38,331 nt of DNA, from positions 1-38,331 of IMG/VR virus record IMGVR_UViG_3300045996_002259; one strand, 5' to 3'. Origin of the DNA: a virus. Positions 37,596 to 38,331 of this stretch are shown here, piece after piece. The notes beneath the pieces are model-generated. The model was given only the letters and a program-made list of their open reading frames with translations. It ran no database searches and was not told where the DNA came from. Made by a program: the position numbers and the translations under genes. Each line of letters begins with the position of its first letter. Positions within the stretch are counted from its first letter, which is position 1.

Positions 37596-37932
37596 GGCGC
37601 GCTTCAACGTCCGCCATCCAGTTCCCCCGCACGTTGCAGCCGCGCGGAGCCACGGGAGGTGGTGGCGGCGTGCGCAACTCATCTAAGGCAGCACGGAGCA
37701 TCGTAGCCTCCGCCTTGCAGCCATCGGCAAAAAGTATCTCCACCAAGCGGCTCAGACCCGCGACCGTGTAGAACCAGCCGCCTCCTGCCCCCGACTGATA
37801 GAGAAAGTGACCCGGCGAACCCATGTCCGAGGTGTGCAGCCGATCCAACTTCAACTCAGAGAGGCCGGTGATTTCTGCCACCTTCCTCGCAAAAAGGCCG
37901 GCCACTGCCGGCGATGTGGTTGCGGTATTCAT
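37576..37932 (-). CDS. Unknown early protein
   Basis: A 118-residue protein. The central part (GSPGHFLYQSGAGGGWFYTV) and the helical AEATMLRAALDELR are followed by a Pro-rich section (TPPPPPVAPRG). I do not recognise it. The ATG at 37932 overlaps the upstream stop, and its own stop overlaps the duplicated gene's ATG. Confidence 0.55.
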   Translation of the reverse strand: MNTATTSPAVAGLFARKVAEITGLSELKLDRLHTSDMGSPGHFLYQSGAGGGWFYTVAGLSRLVEILFADGCKAEATMLRAALDELRTPPPPPVAPRGCNVRGNWMADVEARQEDAAA

Positions 37933-38264
37933 GGGGAAAGCTGACGGACGTCCGCAGCCAGGGCTTTGCTGGCATTGTTATATGGAACCGCATCAGCCGC
38001 CCCGCGCGGGGCCTGCTGGGGGGTTGCCGCCTGGCCGGTGTGTGCCGGGCGGACGTCCGAAAGATTGTAGGCGGCGATCTCCGCCCGCAGCTCCGCCATC
38101 ACCCGCTCATGGCAGGTCGGGCAGTAGCCATGAGACTCCTGGCCGTCCTGCTCAGGCAGGCATGGCTTCGTCCCGTAAACGACGTGGCAAGTCAGACAAA
38201 CCGACTTGATATGGGGAGCCGCCGGCGTGGCGCTCTCCCCTTCCCTACGGTCTGCAGCGGCATT
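37929..38264 (-). CDS. Cys-rich protein, first early gene; start not found
   Basis: The reading frame is convincing: SVCLTCHVVYGTKPC and later GYCPTCHERVMAEL form a zinc-type double CxxC pair, followed by a Gln/Ala-rich C terminus. Its stop overlaps the next ATG (ATGA) as in its neighbours. But no in-frame ATG, GTG or TTG lies between attR and the Cys motifs. The nearest ATG (38263) is in the next frame. Either a rare start codon or a frameshift is needed, or the gene was truncated. The coordinate given is the first codon after the arm-type repeats and is only a guess. Confidence 0.45.
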   Translation of the reverse strand, partial: NAAADRREGESATPAAPHIKSVCLTCHVVYGTKPCLPEQDGQESHGYCPTCHERVMAELRAEIAAYNLSDVRPAHTGQAATPQQAPRGAADAVPYNNASKALAADVRQLSP

Positions 38265-38265
38265 T

Positions 38266-38284
38266 TGCTGCCATTCTGCTGCCA
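38266..38284. promoter_or_regulatory. Candidate integrase arm-type sites (right)
   Basis: TGCTGCCA at 38266-38273 and 38277-38284, the same octamer as on the left but 11 bases apart, close to attR and upstream of the early operon. Together they would form the attachment complex with the core. Confidence 0.5.
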
Positions 38285-38300
38285 GACCTACGTTTTGAGA

Positions 38301-38331
38301 GTGGTGGCAAAACTCGGAATCGAACCGAGGA
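38301..38331 (-). repeat. attR: tRNA 3'-end core
   Basis: Identical to 1-31. On the minus strand its 5' side continues beyond the window, so this copy should be part of the intact tRNA gene, rebuilt by the phage-derived 3' end. The 5' acceptor strand should read GGCAAAA. The amino acid cannot be told from the part seen. Confidence 0.9.
38302..38331 (-). tRNA. Partial tRNA (T arm, acceptor 3' strand and CCA)
   Basis: A T stem of CTCGG with CCGAG, loop TTCGATT, then TTTTGCC, A, CCA on the minus strand. The anticodon and D arms lie outside the window. Confidence 0.75.

Larger units (their letters stand above)
1..38331. mobile_element. Complete prophage, att site to att site
   Basis: The window begins and ends with the same 31 bases, and everything between is phage-like: integrase, repressor, terminase, portal, capsid, tail and replication genes. 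Head genes follow the lambda order (terminase, gpW position, portal, S49 protease, decoration, scaffold, capsid). A tail-tube, chaperone and tape-measure order points to a non-contractile long tail. No sheath or baseplate genes of a myovirus are seen. Only the integrase, the repressor and its partner read rightward. All reading frames of core genes look intact, so the element may be functional. Confidence 0.95.

Overview
The window is one complete temperate tailed-phage genome lying as a prophage between its two attachment sites. An identical 31-base sequence, the 3' end of a tRNA gene including its encoded CCA, stands at 1-31 and at 38301-38331. A tyrosine integrase begins just inside the left copy. 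Structural genes of a lambda-like head plus a long-tailed (siphovirus-type) tail fill the left two thirds, and replication and early genes fill the right third. The host is probably a GC-rich Gram-negative bacterium. Most start codons have no Shine-Dalgarno sequence, which fits Bacteroidota and some Verrucomicrobiota. The protein style makes me lean to Verrucomicrobiota (Opitutales-like), but this is a weak inference.

Layout. 1-3230 is the lysogeny region: integrase (+), a possible excisionase overlapping its 3' end (-), two more leftward genes, an operator-rich divergent control region at 2266-2343, a Cro/CI-type repressor with a DUF551-like partner (+), and a strong bidirectional terminator at 3189-3223. 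3231-26238 is one long leftward late operon. Read in the direction of transcription it runs: small and large terminase, a gpW-position protein, portal, S49 protease, a possible decoration protein, scaffold, major capsid, head-tail connectors, tail completion, tube, chaperones, a short tape measure, tip proteins, glycosyltransferase, fibres, and a small membrane (lysis?) module. Intrinsic terminators between many of these genes suggest stepped expression. 26239-26797 is the only long gene-free stretch. It carries short repeats in both orientations and hairpins, and the GC skew changes sign near it although the genes on both sides point the same way, so it is my candidate replication origin. 26798-38264 is the leftward early operon: SF3-like helicase, archaeo-eukaryotic-type primase, J-domain protein, several small proteins (one ASCH-like), a P-loop ATPase fused to a DEDDh exonuclease, a very large ParB-like protein, and a run of tightly overlapping small genes, one of which carries a fresh in-frame 141-bp duplication.

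The genes seem to work together as follows. Primase and helicase, perhaps with host DnaK recruited by the J-domain protein, start replication. ParB-like and ATPase-exonuclease proteins act on the DNA. Terminase packages it through the portal into a scaffolded, S49-processed head. A short flexible tail with an unusual Ser/Thr-rich tip and several fibre proteins makes host contact. I see no recognisable peptidoglycan hydrolase, so lysis is unexplained. The most unusual items are the ATPase-exonuclease fusion, the repeated intergenic elements of the late operon, three copies of an 18-bp perfect palindrome, the signal-peptide-like start of the capsid gene, and the ParB-like protein with an altered CTP-motif glutamate.
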